From assembly GCA_030035585.1 (NCBI GenBank), contig CM057464.1, forward strand, positions 75,128,919-75,192,918: a stretch of 64,000 bases of DNA, given 5' to 3'. This document shows, piece after piece, positions 60,501 through 64,000 of the stretch (position 1 is its first letter; each line of letters opens with the position of its first letter). This DNA is from Dugong dugon. Lineage: Eukaryota; Chordata; Mammalia; Sirenia; Dugongidae. Position numbers and translations under genes: made by a program. The notes under the pieces were generated by a model. The model worked only from the letters and a program-made list of their open reading frames with translations, made no database searches and was not told where the DNA came from.

Positions 60501-63242
60501 CACCTTCTGTGATGGTTTTTTCATAAAAATTAGACTGTAAAGTTAAAGTTTTACTAAAGTCTTTCTGATCCTTAATTAATAACTCTAGGACATCGAGTTT
60601 GGCTGATACTGGGTGAGACTTATTTTGCTCTTCTTTCTTTGTATCCAGCCAAGCATGAAAATCTTTAGACATTTGCTGAAACTGATGAGAGCTTGCACAG
60701 GCTGACTGAAGGCGCTGGACATGATTCTCTGAAAATGAAATGACAGATATATTTATTTTACACCAACATGTTGATTTAATCTACAAAAAGCCAAAAGGAA
60801 ACCACTGAATGTACAGAATTGTAAAATCAAGGGCTTCTAGCACTGACTATTAGAACTACAAGTGAGCTTAAGTTATTGAAGAAAGAGGAAAAACGGAGCA
60901 TGAGGCAGGAACCACAAAATAAAAGAAACTCAAAGGAAGAAGCAGGAGATAGATGAGAGACAGAAAAAGAGATTATGGGAATAAGTAAAAATGCATAAAC
61001 GTGCATGGCGGAAGAGGGCAGTCACATCACACACCACCTACTTAGCTAAAGTCATTTCTGTTCAAGTATGGGGAAGTGACCACTGTTTAAAGTTCTAGGT
61101 TGTGTTGATAAATAATTCATTTCTTATCAAAGATTACTTTTTACTTCTATAACATTTATATTTCATGGAGACAATATAATGTAGCACTTAGAAACTGCAT
61201 GGGTTTGGGTGCTGGTTCAACCTCTTAAGAGTTGTGAGACCCTGGGAAAATGATTAAACCATTAAGTCTCATTTCCCCAAATGGAAAATGGAAGTATTAA
61301 TAGTAGGTAACACATAGAACAATGGTGGGGATTAAATGATAGCATGTGTAAAGTCCTTAGCTTATGCCTGTCCACAGGTAGCTTCTGTCCAGAGGTGAGA
61401 TGAGAAGGCAGAGAGGGTTAGGAGCTGGTTGAATGGACTTGGAAAATCAGGGGTGGAAAGGAGGAGTGTGCTATCACAGTATAGGGAGAGCAGTTAGGGT
61501 CACATAACAATGTATGTATAAATTTTTGTGTAAGAGACTAACTTGAAATGTAAACTTTCACTTAAACTATAATATTAAACAAACGAAAAGTGTTAACAAC
61601 AGTAGTAATAATGTTGTTGTTGTTGGTAGGTACCATTGAGTCTATTTTCAACTTATAGTGGCCCCATGTGACAGAGCAGAACTGCCCCATATGGTCTTCT
61701 AGACTGTAACCTTTATGGGAGCAGATCGCAAGGTCTTTCTCCTGTGGAGCAGCTGTGTGAGTTCGAACTGCCAACCTTTCAGCTAGCAGCTGAGGGCTTA
61801 ACCTTTGCACCCCCTGGGTGCCTAACAATAATAATAGCTAACATTTATTATTTTCAATATTGTGCCAGAATAAAGAAGTAAATTTGAAATGGTTACTATG
61901 ATCAATAAAGAAATCCAAACAATTAAAAAATCTGAACTGAATATGCACTATGTCCAAGGCACTGGGTTACTTTTCAAACAAAACAACGTGGCAGCAAAAT
62001 GTGCTCTTCTTTGGCAGGCCTTTCTGAAGTCCATTAACTCACTACTGCTGCCTCTGACAAATACTGGTACATTCGTCACAGAATTATGGCTGCAGTAGGT
62101 GAGAAAGGAAAACAGTGTCAAATGCTTCTCTTTGACACATTTCTCTAGAAAAGTTTTCTATGACAGCAATCATACAAAGTAGCAGCATATAAGAAAATGC
62201 CACAAAGCCTTTTTAATAACCATATTCATCTGTTTTTCTGGTGAAATGAAACTGTTCACTCAGTGAAAATGTTTTACAACTATATTTTAAAAGCCCAATT
62301 TGAAATATTTGAAATTTTAATGAGCTCTCATAAACAGAGTTTGCACAACTGACTGTCTCTCCATTATCCGTGTAGAATTATCCTAACGCTGTGTGCTCAT
62401 ATGAACACAGAACTGCTCCTTGTTCATGTGTGATCAGTCTCCTTTTCATCTATGCTTTCAATGGGGGCAGCGTCTCCTTAACCAATTAAGCAGTTGCCGT
62501 GAGTCAACTCTGACTCATGGCGACCCCATGTGTGTCAAAGTAGAACTGTGCTCCACAGGGTTTTCAATGGCTGATTTTCAGAAGTAGATTGCCAGGCCTT
62601 TCTTCAAACATGCCTCTGAGTGAACCTGAACTTCCAACGTTTTGGTTAGCAGTTGAAAGTGTTATCATTTGTACCACCTAGGCAATACAAGGTATCTACT
62701 TCTGGCCAGGAGATATAAAGACTACCTACTAAAAAGAAAGACAAACCTGCTTTTTGTTCAATATCCTTAAATGATTTTAAGATGCCTTCTAGTTGCCTAC
62801 TAAGTTCTGCTTTCAAATACTCTTCTTTAACCAGAGCTGACAAATCCTCACAGAGTGCCTGGGCCTCCTTTATCTGTTCTCCCTCTTGCTTTATGTCCTG
62901 CTTCATTTTTTGGGCTGTTTCCAACTGCTGGCTCATAGCATCAGGGTGTGTGCTCACAGCCAGACTGGTGCTGAGTTTATTGTCCAAGTCACTCAGTTTA
63001 TTAGAAAGGCTTCTCAGCAGGCTTTGGTACTGTGTGCTTTTAACGATGGCTTGGTCAATCCAGTCACATCTGTCACTCAACTGTCCTGTTAGGCTATCCC
63101 ATTTGTGGGTCACAGTTGCTAGTTGCTCTTTCACAATCCCATGCAAAGAAGCATGTTCACCAGGTCTGCTCAGAATGCCCTGACCAGCTGCTGTTAGCTG
63201 TTCGTATTGAGGTTTCCGAGTATCAAATTCTTGCAACAGAAT
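765..63242 (-). CDS. DST: Dystonin (DST/BPAG1) spectrin-repeat rod, partial, 21 coding exons joined
   Basis: Dystonin is a spectraplakin that links actin, microtubules and intermediate filaments; the part seen here is the long spectrin-repeat rod that spaces the N-terminal actin-binding/plakin region from the C-terminal EF-hand and GAR microtubule-binding region. Seen directly: 21 minus-strand exons, each with AG acceptor and GT donor, whose phases agree at every junction and which total 5256 nt without a stop. The translation is coiled-coil rich with a Trp about every 100-110 residues, as in spectrin helix A. The order of segments matches what I recall of human DST (for example [13 protein letters not shown] and [20 protein letters not shown]) better than its paralogue MACF1. 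Both ends are cut by the window. Introns range from about 150 bp to 17.5 kb. Exon lengths that are not multiples of 3 come in adjacent pairs that restore the frame. Confidence 0.95.
1271..1444 (-). CDS. DST: DST coding exon (174 bp)
   Basis: Encodes 58 residues, [20 protein letters not shown] to [14 protein letters not shown]: helices B and C of one repeat with helix-C Trp in KLIWDSL. The acceptor is ATAG|CAATTT behind an A/T-rich rather than clean pyrimidine tract; donor AGACAG|GTGAAT. Phase 0 at both ends. Confidence 0.94.
2165..3225 (-). repeat. MIR relic split by the RTE insertion
   Basis: Left part (about 2165-2273, 'attgagcacttgc...') and right part (about 3107-3225, 'gacttgcccagggccat...') together read as a reverse-oriented MIR, interrupted exactly at the RTE target-site duplication. 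Confidence 0.7.
2274..3106 (+). mobile_element. RTE-type LINE 3' end (plus strand), doubled tail, 18-bp TSD
   Basis: 5'-truncated, A-rich 3' end near 3065-3106. Flanked by perfect direct repeats aaaagtgagaccagttgg at 2256-2273 and 3107-3124. The body matches the reverse complement of the copies at 34580-35538 and 21771-22852. The tail is present twice: the motif around 'gagaaactatttt/gttctgtaagcc' occurs near 2800-2825 and again near 3038-3062, with a separate spacer of about 110 bp ending in an A-run between them. Confidence 0.85.
3888..3936. repeat. (CATA)n/(CA)n microsatellite
   Basis: Alternating acatacatac followed by about 15 CA units. Confidence 0.95.
4333..4434 (-). CDS. DST: DST coding exon (102 bp)
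   Basis: Encodes 34 residues, [20 protein letters not shown] then [14 protein letters not shown]: helix A followed by the PVGTDLE.V..Q linker signature. Acceptor TTTTTCAG|GCAATA, donor CTAAAG|GTATGT. Phase 0 at both ends. Confidence 0.95.
4435..6603 (-). other. DST: DST intron with long (TA)n
   Basis: Unique-looking AT-rich intron. Only the TA microsatellite at 5926-5995 and short A-runs stand out. Confidence 0.7.
5926..5995. repeat. (TA)n microsatellite
   Basis: Near-continuous TA run interrupted once by cgtgtg. Confidence 0.95.
6604..6705 (-). CDS. DST: DST coding exon (102 bp)
   Basis: Encodes 34 residues: [20 protein letters not shown] then [14 protein letters not shown]. Acceptor ATGTTGTAG|TTAAAC, donor CTGCAG|GTGAGG. 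The helix-C pair of Trps (AWDSLNKAW) is typical of spectrin repeats. Phase 0 at both ends. Confidence 0.95.
6854..6976 (-). CDS. DST: DST coding exon (123 bp)
   Basis: Encodes 41 residues, [20 protein letters not shown] to [10 protein letters not shown]. Acceptor TTTTTCTAG|TCCATA, donor GATGAG|GTACAA. Phase 0 at both ends. Separated from the next exon by only 148 bp. Confidence 0.95.
6977..8399 (-). other. DST: DST intron with L2-like relic
   Basis: The segment about 7535-8170 resembles a reverse L2 3' region ('aacatttaataagcatgaacc', then 'aaggagctcacagtcca'). The remainder is unrecognised. Confidence 0.6.
8400..8626 (-). CDS. DST: DST coding exon (227 bp)
   Basis: Completes an Ala codon, then [20 protein letters not shown] to [11 protein letters not shown] (75 codons). 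Acceptor TTCCATAG|CTGTTC, donor GCAGAG|GTAAGC. Trps in FIWENIH and EKFWCDHMS mark helices C and A of neighbouring repeats. Confidence 0.95.
8627..9532 (-). other. DST: DST intron, nothing recognised
   Basis: No repeat or gene recognised with confidence in this 906-bp intron. Confidence 0.6.
9533..9764 (-). CDS. DST: DST coding exon (232 bp)
   Basis: Encodes 77 residues, [20 protein letters not shown] to [11 protein letters not shown], plus the first base of an Ala codon. Acceptor ACTCCTAG|TTCCAT, donor GCCAAAG|GTAATA. Its phase 0-1 structure pairs it with the exon at 8626. This repeat lacks the usual helix-A Trp at its start ([10 protein letters not shown]). Confidence 0.95.
9765..11060 (-). 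other. DST: DST intron, nothing recognised
   Basis: AT-rich; no gene or clear repeat family recognised. Confidence 0.6.
11061..11264 (-). CDS. DST: DST coding exon (204 bp)
   Basis: Encodes 68 residues, [20 protein letters not shown] to [12 protein letters not shown]. Acceptor TTGTTATAG|CAACTG, donor ACTCAG|GTAATC. Phase 0 at both ends. Contains the [16 protein letters not shown] segment typical of a B-C helix linker in this rod. Confidence 0.95.
12410..12833 (-). mobile_element. AfroSINE (minus) interrupted by a second AfroSINE
   Basis: tRNA-derived SINE read in reverse: 'gttgagtcaatttcgactca' at its left end, 'ttttggttagcagccaag' and 'ccaccgaggctcc' (reverse of the tRNA-like head) at its right end. 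It is split at about 12510 by the insertion described in the next entry. Confidence 0.85.
12511..12719 (+). mobile_element. AfroSINE (plus) nested in the minus copy
   Basis: Starts aggagcccttatggtgcagc and ends near 'gtggcaataggtttgg'. Imperfect 11-bp flanks atctttatgga (12500-12510) and atctttacaga (12720-12730) look like the target-site duplication. Confidence 0.8.
14366..14390. repeat. (AC)n microsatellite
   Basis: About 12 AC units. Confidence 0.9.
15220..15438 (-). CDS. DST: DST coding exon (219 bp)
   Basis: Encodes 73 residues, [20 protein letters not shown] to [20 protein letters not shown]. Acceptor TTTTCTAG|AAAAAA, donor CATCGG|GTAAGC. Trp-rich helix A ([18 protein letters not shown]) is characteristic of this dystonin repeat. 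Phase 0 at both ends. Confidence 0.95.
15439..17434 (-). other. DST: DST intron with MIR relic
   Basis: A reverse MIR is recognisable at about 16345-16605 ('tattttatagatgaagaaaa', 'caagatcacacagctagtg'). A MIR/L2-like fragment starts near 17160. The rest is unrecognised. Confidence 0.65.
17435..17542 (-). CDS. DST: DST coding exon (108 bp)
   Basis: Encodes 36 residues, [20 protein letters not shown] then [16 protein letters not shown]: helix B of the repeat started in the previous exon. Acceptor ATCACAG|ACATTC, donor ATGAAG|GTATGA. Phase 0 at both ends; separated from the previous exon by an intron of only 181 bp. Confidence 0.95.
17724..17843 (-). CDS. DST: DST coding exon (120 bp)
   Basis: Encodes 40 residues beginning [20 protein letters not shown] and ending SAQLQVQK. 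Acceptor TTGTTTAG|TTTGAC, donor CAAAAG|GTGAAG. Phase 0 at both ends. Contains a classic spectrin helix A ([12 protein letters not shown]) and linker. Confidence 0.95.
18480..18960 (+). mobile_element. Old L1-like LINE fragment, left part
   Basis: Text such as 'taaataaccctgtaataaat' followed by 'tttagggtagaatcctagaa' resembles an ancient mammalian L1 3' region. Its continuation ('caaatcacccttcagatagg', 'caccctcatcaacatgggg') is seen at about 20640-20830, so the two parts appear split by a younger insertion. The family call is from memory. Confidence 0.5.
19710..20635 (+). mobile_element. LINE-1 3' end (plus strand)
   Basis: Recognisable L1 ORF2 end and 3' UTR words: 'gcattgctggtgggaataca', 'catatgacccagcaattgca', 'ggaatactactcagcataaa'. 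Ends in an A-rich stretch near 20610-20630. No open reading frame survives. An AfroSINE sits inside at 19793-19948. Confidence 0.85.
19793..19948 (-). mobile_element. AfroSINE inside the L1
   Basis: Reverse copy: 'gagttgattccaactcatag' to 'tgggccatcagggttccc'. L1 text resumes immediately after it. Confidence 0.9.
21030..21073. repeat. (AATG)n/(AAATA)n microsatellite
   Basis: About six aatg units followed by aaataaac repeats. Confidence 0.9.
21771..22852 (-). mobile_element. RTE-type LINE 3' end (minus strand) with 12-bp TSD
   Basis: Poly-T/AT-rich left end (reverse of the 3' tail), then 'aagtgaaagtttacaattca'. Flanked by agaaggaatctt at 21759-21770 and 22853-22864. Contains an internal direct duplication of about 115 bp (22513-22741). 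Frames through it carry stops; it is a dead copy. Confidence 0.85.
22513..22741. repeat. Tandem duplication of about 115 bp within the RTE copy
   Basis: Unit 1 starts tagatgtctcctgaaacc at 22513; unit 2 starts tagacgtctcctgaaacc at 22627. The two differ at a handful of positions over their length. Confidence 0.85.
23662..24209 (+). mobile_element. RTE-type LINE 3' end (plus strand)
   Basis: Reverse-complement match to the 21771-22852 copy ('cactccatcagtctgagacc', 'gggtcagaaactggatgaat'). Ends in a run of about 13 A at 24197-24209. No clear target-site duplication was found. Confidence 0.8.
24845..25085 (-). repeat. MIR relic
   Basis: Reverse MIR words: 'ctcctttaatcctcacaaca', 'aggaaattgaggcagagag'. 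Confidence 0.75.
28819..28982 (-). mobile_element. AfroSINE, cluster copy 1
   Basis: From 'gttgagttgattctgactca' to 'ccactgtgccattggtccc', reverse orientation. Confidence 0.85.
28985..29075 (-). mobile_element. AfroSINE 3' fragment, cluster copy 2
   Basis: Only the 3' part ('ggtgctgtcgagtcggttct' to 'acgaaatactgcctgg') followed by a C-rich and A-rich junction; probably cut by the next copy. Confidence 0.75.
29087..29244 (-). mobile_element. AfroSINE, cluster copy 3
   Basis: Well preserved: 'caagtcaattccaactcata', 'ttttggttagcagccgaac', 'caccaccagggctcc'. Contains a B-box-like ggattcgaaccgcc in reverse. Confidence 0.9.
29771..29977 (-). CDS. DST: DST coding exon (207 bp)
   Basis: Encodes 69 residues, [20 protein letters not shown] to [10 protein letters not shown]. 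Acceptor CATTTTCAG|GAACTG, donor TCACAGCAG|GTAGGG. Phase 0 at both ends. Trp in [10 protein letters not shown]. It is followed by an 11.9-kb intron. Confidence 0.95.
29978..31056 (-). other. DST: DST intron with one AfroSINE
   Basis: AfroSINE at 30513-30718; otherwise AT-rich and unrecognised. Confidence 0.7.
30513..30718 (-). mobile_element. AfroSINE
   Basis: Longer type with the 'aaatctttacagaagcagat' middle segment; ends 'gccaccagggctcc'. Confidence 0.9.
31057..31298 (-). CDS. DST: DST coding exon (242 bp)
   Basis: Completes the Gly codon and then encodes 80 residues, [20 protein letters not shown] to SQAQARQK. Acceptor AATTTTAG|GTGATG, donor CAAAAA|GTATGT. Helix-A Trp in [13 protein letters not shown]. 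The recalled human segment ends ...KGEEASQAQMRPKEL, so this end ([13 protein letters not shown]) differs at a few places but has the same length. Confidence 0.94.
31299..32653 (-). other. DST: DST intron with MIR relic and TATG-rich sequence
   Basis: MIR-like plus-strand text at about 31575-31860 ('actgaacctctttgagccat', 'aacactgcctggcatacg'), interrupted and followed by TATG/TGTA low-complexity sequence. The rest is unrecognised. Confidence 0.65.
32654..32738 (-). CDS. DST: DST small coding exon (85 bp)
   Basis: Too short to stand out alone but fixed by frame: [20 protein letters not shown] followed by LELLKQTT and the first base of a Gly codon. Acceptor TTTTTAG|GTTCTG, donor ACAACAG|GTAAGC. 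Its phase 0-1 structure pairs it with the next exon, 31057-31298. Confidence 0.93.
32739..33511 (-). other. DST: DST intron with one AfroSINE
   Basis: AfroSINE at 33164-33370; otherwise AT-rich. Confidence 0.75.
33164..33370 (-). mobile_element. AfroSINE
   Basis: Reverse copy, longer type: 'gagtggattccgactcaaca' to 'gtgctaccagggctcc'. Its right end is about 140 bp from the donor of the 33512-33838 exon. Confidence 0.9.
33512..33838 (-). CDS. DST: DST coding exon (327 bp, one spectrin repeat)
   Basis: Encodes 109 residues, [20 protein letters not shown] to LWKQQSELR, close to one full spectrin-repeat length. Contains helix-A Trp in [12 protein letters not shown] and Trp in QVWYIEI. Acceptor TTATTTAG|GCCTTA, donor CTTCGG|GTATTT. 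Phase 0 at both ends. Confidence 0.95.
34052..34211 (-). CDS. DST: DST coding exon (160 bp)
   Basis: Completes the Arg codon and then reads [20 protein letters not shown] to [10 protein letters not shown] (53 codons). Helix-A Trp in [12 protein letters not shown], followed by the repeat-linker type [14 protein letters not shown]. Acceptor CTTATAG|GAATCG, donor CACAAA|GTAAGA. Confidence 0.94.
34212..37449 (-). other. DST: DST intron with RTE and L2 relics
   Basis: Contains an AAC/AAT-rich microsatellite-like stretch (about 34455-34540), the RTE copy 34580-35538, and L2-like sequence at about 36905-37205 ('tgacggcaggaatgatctgt', 'tggtagccaggcaataacta'). The remainder is unrecognised. Confidence 0.7.
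34580..35538 (-). mobile_element. RTE-type LINE 3' end (minus strand), doubled tail, 11-bp TSD
   Basis: Reverse copy of the same subfamily as 2274-3106: the tail motif occurs near 34600-34650 and again near 34840-34890, with the same spacer between. Flanked by taggctgtttt at 34569-34579 and 35539-35549. It lies within a MIR/L2-like relic ('tattgagcacttgctctgtg'). Confidence 0.85.
37450..37616 (-). CDS. DST: DST coding exon (167 bp)
   Basis: Reads [20 protein letters not shown] to [12 protein letters not shown] plus two bases of an Arg codon. Acceptor TCTCAAG|CTTCTT, donor ACGAG|GTAACT. The phase-2 end is completed by the first base of the exon at 34211, so the pair must be kept or skipped together. 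Trp in DSRWEALL marks spectrin helix C. Confidence 0.93.
37617..39918 (-). other. DST: DST intron with L2 relic
   Basis: L2-like plus-strand 3' end at about 39440-39785 ('ggaggccttccttgactacc', 'agtaagtatttgttgaatga'), including a CT-rich run near 39630. MIR-like words near 38090-38160. The rest is unrecognised. Confidence 0.65.
39919..40089 (-). CDS. DST: DST coding exon (171 bp)
   Basis: Encodes 57 residues, [20 protein letters not shown] to [11 protein letters not shown], the start of one spectrin repeat with helix-A Trp in [11 protein letters not shown]. Acceptor TTTGCAG|GTGGCT, donor CAAAAG|GTAAGT (a strong consensus donor). Phase 0 at both ends. Confidence 0.95.
40090..41612 (-). other. 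DST: DST intron, no clear repeat
   Basis: No element recognised except the splice-site duplication at its very start (41568-41623). Confidence 0.6.
41568..41623 (+). repeat. 28-bp tandem duplication spanning an exon end and its 5' splice site
   Basis: Two adjacent 28-bp units, 41568-41595 and 41596-41623, agree at all but about one position. Each contains, on the minus strand, CAAGAAG followed by GTAATATTC. The proximal copy is the real end of the DST exon 41774-41613. The distal copy offers an identical donor 28 bp further into the intron. Confidence 0.9.
41613..41774 (-). CDS. DST: DST coding exon (162 bp), common to long and short isoforms
   Basis: Encodes 54 residues, [15 protein letters not shown] to [11 protein letters not shown], with the spectrin Trp pair in DVNWLGQGL and ARWKTL. 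Acceptor CTGCAG|GTATTC at 41774; donor AACAAGAAG|GTAATA after 41613. Phase 0 at both ends. It is the splice partner of two different upstream exons: 59257-60728 in long isoforms and 44732-46021 in the short one. The 3' end of the exon plus its donor is tandemly duplicated (see separate entry). Confidence 0.95.
41775..44731 (-). other. DST: DST intron between the alternative first exon and the shared exon
   Basis: L2-like 3' end at about 42560-42700 ('tctaacacataataggtacc'). An imperfect short duplication at 42720-42775 (gtagatgacgtca / atagatgacatca). The segment 42100-42550 has a less AT-rich composition that I could not assign. Confidence 0.6.
44732..46021 (-). CDS. DST: Alternative first coding exon of a short DST isoform (430 codons)
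   Basis: Opens with [17 protein letters not shown] and ends ...[11 protein letters not shown] before donor CCAG|GTAATT (44732/44731). The length is exactly 430 codons, phase 0, so it fits the acceptor of the exon at 41774 and bypasses the 59257-60728 exon. The chosen ATG has A at -3 and G at +4. The N-terminus is the same type as recalled for MACF1 isoform 4 ([34 protein letters not shown]), a paralogous exon. After about 50 residues the sequence is low in order and acidic, with short islands ([28 protein letters not shown]) that also have MACF1 counterparts. No actin-binding, plakin or membrane domain is seen. The inferred product is this N-terminal segment followed directly by spectrin repeats. 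Its role is not known to me; tissue use cannot be read from sequence. Confidence 0.85.
46900..47560 (-). promoter_or_regulatory. DST: CpG-rich putative promoter / 5' UTR region of the short DST isoform
   Basis: In a window that is otherwise AT-rich and CpG-poor, this stretch has clustered CpGs and GC-rich words (for example gcagcgcggtcccggg, ccggggcgc, ccgcgctccc, ttaccgcggtgctacg, ggagccggcgagc). It lies about 0.9-1.5 kb upstream of the ATG at 46021. A CRE-like TGACATCA word occurs near 47405 and a minus-strand ATTGG near 47480. No TATA box at a decisive position was recognised. The transcription start, and whether a 5' UTR intron separates this region from the coding exon, cannot be fixed from sequence alone. 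Confidence 0.6.
48401..48524. repeat. Long (TA)n microsatellite
   Basis: TA/TG/CA-rich run becoming an uninterrupted TA tract of over 70 bp, abutting the head of an AfroSINE. Confidence 0.95.
48530..48679 (+). mobile_element. AfroSINE (plus)
   Basis: Sense copy: 'ctggtggcatagtggttaag', tRNA-like head with 'agcagtttgaatccg' (B-box-like), tail 'gtcggaatcgactcaatagc'. Confidence 0.9.
50735..50767. repeat. 33-bp direct repeat, left copy
   Basis: Matches 54087-54119 at 32 of 33 positions; begins acatatatctatatata and ends ttctaaaagttcag. Confidence 0.85.
52150..53890 (+). mobile_element. Endogenous-retrovirus LTR-like block (solo, decayed)
   Basis: More GC-rich than its surroundings. Has an AATAAA at 53802-53807 followed about 20-80 bp later by 'gagttctgcgtgaccactgc' and 'gaattatcaaacga', an arrangement I associate with the 3' part of mammalian gammaretrovirus-like LTRs. 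No gag, pol or env reading frame is seen. The outer boundaries and family are uncertain. It may continue to about 54086 given the bracketing 33-bp direct repeats. Confidence 0.5.
52370..52680. repeat. Degenerate tandem repeat, about 3 units of 90-115 bp
   Basis: Three related starts: 'cacccaatgacctatcccat' (about 52370), 'aacccattgacctagtccaa' (about 52485), 'tacccattgtgacctagctt' (about 52571), each followed by gctaggg/gttaggg. Confidence 0.6.
54087..54119. repeat. 33-bp direct repeat, right copy
   Basis: Partner of 50735-50767, differing at one position (c for t); lies just after the LTR-like block. Confidence 0.85.
54198..54401 (+). mobile_element. AfroSINE (plus) with TSD
   Basis: Starts aggagccctggtggcatag; ends near 'gatgaacgggttttgg'. 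Flanked by tagtcagtta at 54183-54192 and 54402-54411. Confidence 0.9.
55066..55269 (+). mobile_element. AfroSINE (plus), diverged
   Basis: Older copy: 'aagctggcagttcaaaccca', 'gagcagttctactctac', 'actgcaatgggtttta'. Confidence 0.8.
55681..55883 (-). mobile_element. AfroSINE (minus)
   Basis: Reverse copy: 'gtgccgtcgagttgattcta' to 'taccaccacagcacc'. Confidence 0.85.
56205..56345 (+). repeat. MIR relic
   Basis: 'cttactacctgtgtgacctt' and 'gggtgagtcacttaacctcc', classic MIR core. Confidence 0.85.
56540..56955. repeat. Unclassified interspersed repeat (LTR- or DNA-transposon-like)
   Basis: Begins 'agttacttagtgctatttaa' and ends 'acatagttcaattcataaca'. I associate these words with a common mammalian interspersed repeat whose family I cannot name safely. 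Confidence 0.4.
58811..58946 (-). mobile_element. AfroSINE (minus), truncated
   Basis: 'gcgactcatagtgaccctat' to 'cgccaccagggctcc', reverse orientation, 3' end missing. Confidence 0.9.
58959..59118 (-). mobile_element. AfroSINE (minus), second of a tandem pair
   Basis: 'ccattgagtcgattccgact' to 'cgtcaccaaggtttctcc'. Same orientation as its neighbour, 12 bp away. Confidence 0.9.
59257..60728 (-). CDS. DST: DST giant coding exon (1472 bp, about 4.5 spectrin repeats)
   Basis: Unusually large rod exon: 490 codons after the split Glu codon, from [17 protein letters not shown] to INQQLNVFK. Acceptor TTTTCAG|AGAATC at 60728, donor TTCAAG|GTAGGG after 59257. Contains several spectrin-type units with landmarks [22 protein letters not shown], and the repeated linker-like [12 protein letters not shown] and [12 protein letters not shown], which resemble the 'PVG.D.E.I..Q' signature found in many spectraplakin repeats. 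Ends in phase 0, so it can join 41774 directly. The donor sits only about 140 bp from a pair of AfroSINE copies (58811-59118). A minus-strand reading frame runs on past the donor into the intron for 13 codons, then stops. Confidence 0.95.
61165..61365 (+). repeat. MIR relic
   Basis: 'tgggtttgggtgctggttca' through 'ggggattaaatgatagcatg', sense MIR. Confidence 0.75.
61370..61582 (+). mobile_element. RTE-type LINE 3' fragment
   Basis: 'agatgagaaggcagagaggg' to 'atgtaaactttcacttaaac', matching the last 200 bp of the 23662-24209 copy. Confidence 0.8.
61612..61822 (-). mobile_element. AfroSINE (minus)
   Basis: Longer type: 'accattgagtctattttcaa' to 'gcaccccctgggtgcc'. Confidence 0.85.
62490..62685 (-). 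mobile_element. AfroSINE (minus), diverged
   Basis: 'gtgagtcaactctgactcat' to 'tttgtaccacctaggca'. Its edge is about 60 bp from the donor of the 62747-63242 exon. Confidence 0.8.
62747..63242 (-). CDS. DST: DST coding exon (496 bp), most 5' in window
   Basis: Reads [16 protein letters not shown]... to ...SFKDIEQKA and ends with the first base of a Glu codon. The acceptor CTCAG lies just upstream of 63242 and the donor is GCAG|GTTTGT at 62747/62746. The 165 codons cover about one and a half spectrin repeats, with the helix-A Trp in KWDSL and a second Trp in [10 protein letters not shown]. Starts in phase 0 and ends in phase 1, matching the next exon at 60728. The next upstream exon lies outside the window. 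Confidence 0.93.
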
Positions 63243-64000
63243 CTGAGGTAACAAGAGTAAATAAACACACAAATAAATAATTGGTTAATTAGTTATTAAA
63301 AAAAACATAGCTTTAAGTTTCTAAGCAGACAGAAACGGTATTTATCTGGTTTTTGCTTTCTTAGTTACCGCCTTCCAAGTTTTTATTTCAAGGACAGTGC
63401 AATTATCTTAAACTCATCCAAAGAGCAATGGGGCTTTGCAAAGACAAAATTTTGTCTAAAATAATATCCCCTAAAGGAGAAAAGGAACAGAATAAATATT
63501 TTTGTAGTCTGGGCAAAATAACAAATTCATGTACAAAAATTCACGTACAAAGGGAAACACTGCTATTGGACAAGTTCACATCGCTCTAACATCATATTTA
63601 TTTGGTTTTTTTCTTACTCATTTTTCTCTTTGTAGACACAGTGATAATAACATTAGACTACAGTAACTCATGGTGCATTGATTTACAAAGGGTTTTTTTT
63701 AACATAATAATGAAAGATTTATTGACATTTACAGTCTTTATTATAAAGATTTTAGCCAATAAATCACATTGTTCAGAATGAACAGGCTCCACATGACTCT
63801 TTCTCATTATAAAATGAATGATCCAAAACTTTTCTCCTTTCAGTCATACCGGGTTTATCTCTGAGAGTCTACTAAGACTAGATGCAATTATTCCCCCAAA
63901 ATATTTATTTTGATCTTTTAATTGTTTCCATTCTCTTCAGATTAAGAATACATATGAACTATGACATGAGACTCTAAACTACCAAGACTGATTTATATTT
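63243..64000 (-). other. DST: DST intron (partial), nothing recognised
   Basis: AT-rich sequence upstream of the 62747-63242 exon. No further coding segment of the rod or repeat was recognised. Confidence 0.65.

Larger units (their letters stand above)
60729..62746 (-). other. DST: DST intron with MIR, RTE tail and two AfroSINEs
   Basis: MIR at about 61165-61365, short RTE 3' fragment 61370-61582, AfroSINEs 61612-61822 and 62490-62685. The rest is unrecognised. Confidence 0.75.

Noticed and set aside
62782-63183. Plus-strand frame of 133 codons
   Set aside because: Exactly antisense to a well supported DST exon; a shadow frame.
1-64000. MACF1 instead of DST as the gene
   Set aside because: The rod sequence agrees segment by segment with recalled DST; MACF1 shares only the repeat pattern and the short-isoform start.
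1-64000. CRISPR arrays, operons, bacterial signals, tRNA or rRNA genes
   Set aside because: The DNA is mammalian with spliced genes. The only tRNA-like sequences are heads of SINEs, which are degenerate and lack a full cloverleaf.

Overview
The window is intronic-rich mammalian chromosomal DNA carrying part of one large gene on the minus strand. I read that gene as DST (dystonin, BPAG1), a giant spectraplakin cytolinker. The organism is most likely an afrotherian, probably a paenungulate such as an elephant or a relative. The evidence is about 15 copies of a tRNA-derived SINE of AfroSINE type (core around 'gagtcgattccgactcatag') and several RTE-type LINE 3' ends like those known from elephant. 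The family names come from recall, not from a database search.

Gene layout (minus strand, so transcription runs from 64000 towards 1). Twenty-one coding exons of the long spectrin-rod isoforms were assembled by hand from GT/AG splice sites and reading-frame continuity: 63242-62747, 60728-59257, 41774-41613, 40089-39919, 37616-37450, 34211-34052, 33838-33512, 32738-32654, 31298-31057, 29977-29771, 17843-17724, 17542-17435, 15438-15220, 11264-11061, 9764-9533, 8626-8400, 6976-6854, 6705-6604, 4434-4333, 1444-1271 and 920-765. They join into 5256 nt (1752 codons) with no stop. The gene continues off both ends of the window. The encoded protein is a run of roughly 16 spectrin repeats from the dystonin rod, between the plakin/plakin-repeat part (beyond 64000) and the EF-hand/GAR C-terminus (beyond 1).

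The 17.5-kb intron 59256-41775 holds an alternative first exon (CDS 46021-44732, 430 codons). Its start matches the N-terminus of the MACF1 isoform-4 type ([10 protein letters not shown]...). It ends in phase 0 and can splice straight to 41774, giving a short DST isoform without actin-binding or plakin domains. A CpG-rich stretch around 47000-47560 is the likely promoter.

All remaining sequence is intron. It carries AfroSINEs (some nested or in clusters), RTE LINE 3' ends with clear target-site duplications, an L1 3' end inserted in an older L1-like element, MIR and L2 relics, a retroviral-LTR-like block at about 52.1-53.9 kb, and microsatellites. I found no other protein-coding gene, no tRNA or rRNA gene and no CRISPR array. 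The most unusual items are the alternative first exon, a 28-bp tandem duplication that copies the 5' splice site of exon 41774-41613, a 33-bp direct repeat bracketing 3.3 kb that includes the LTR-like block, and an RTE subfamily with a doubled 3' tail.
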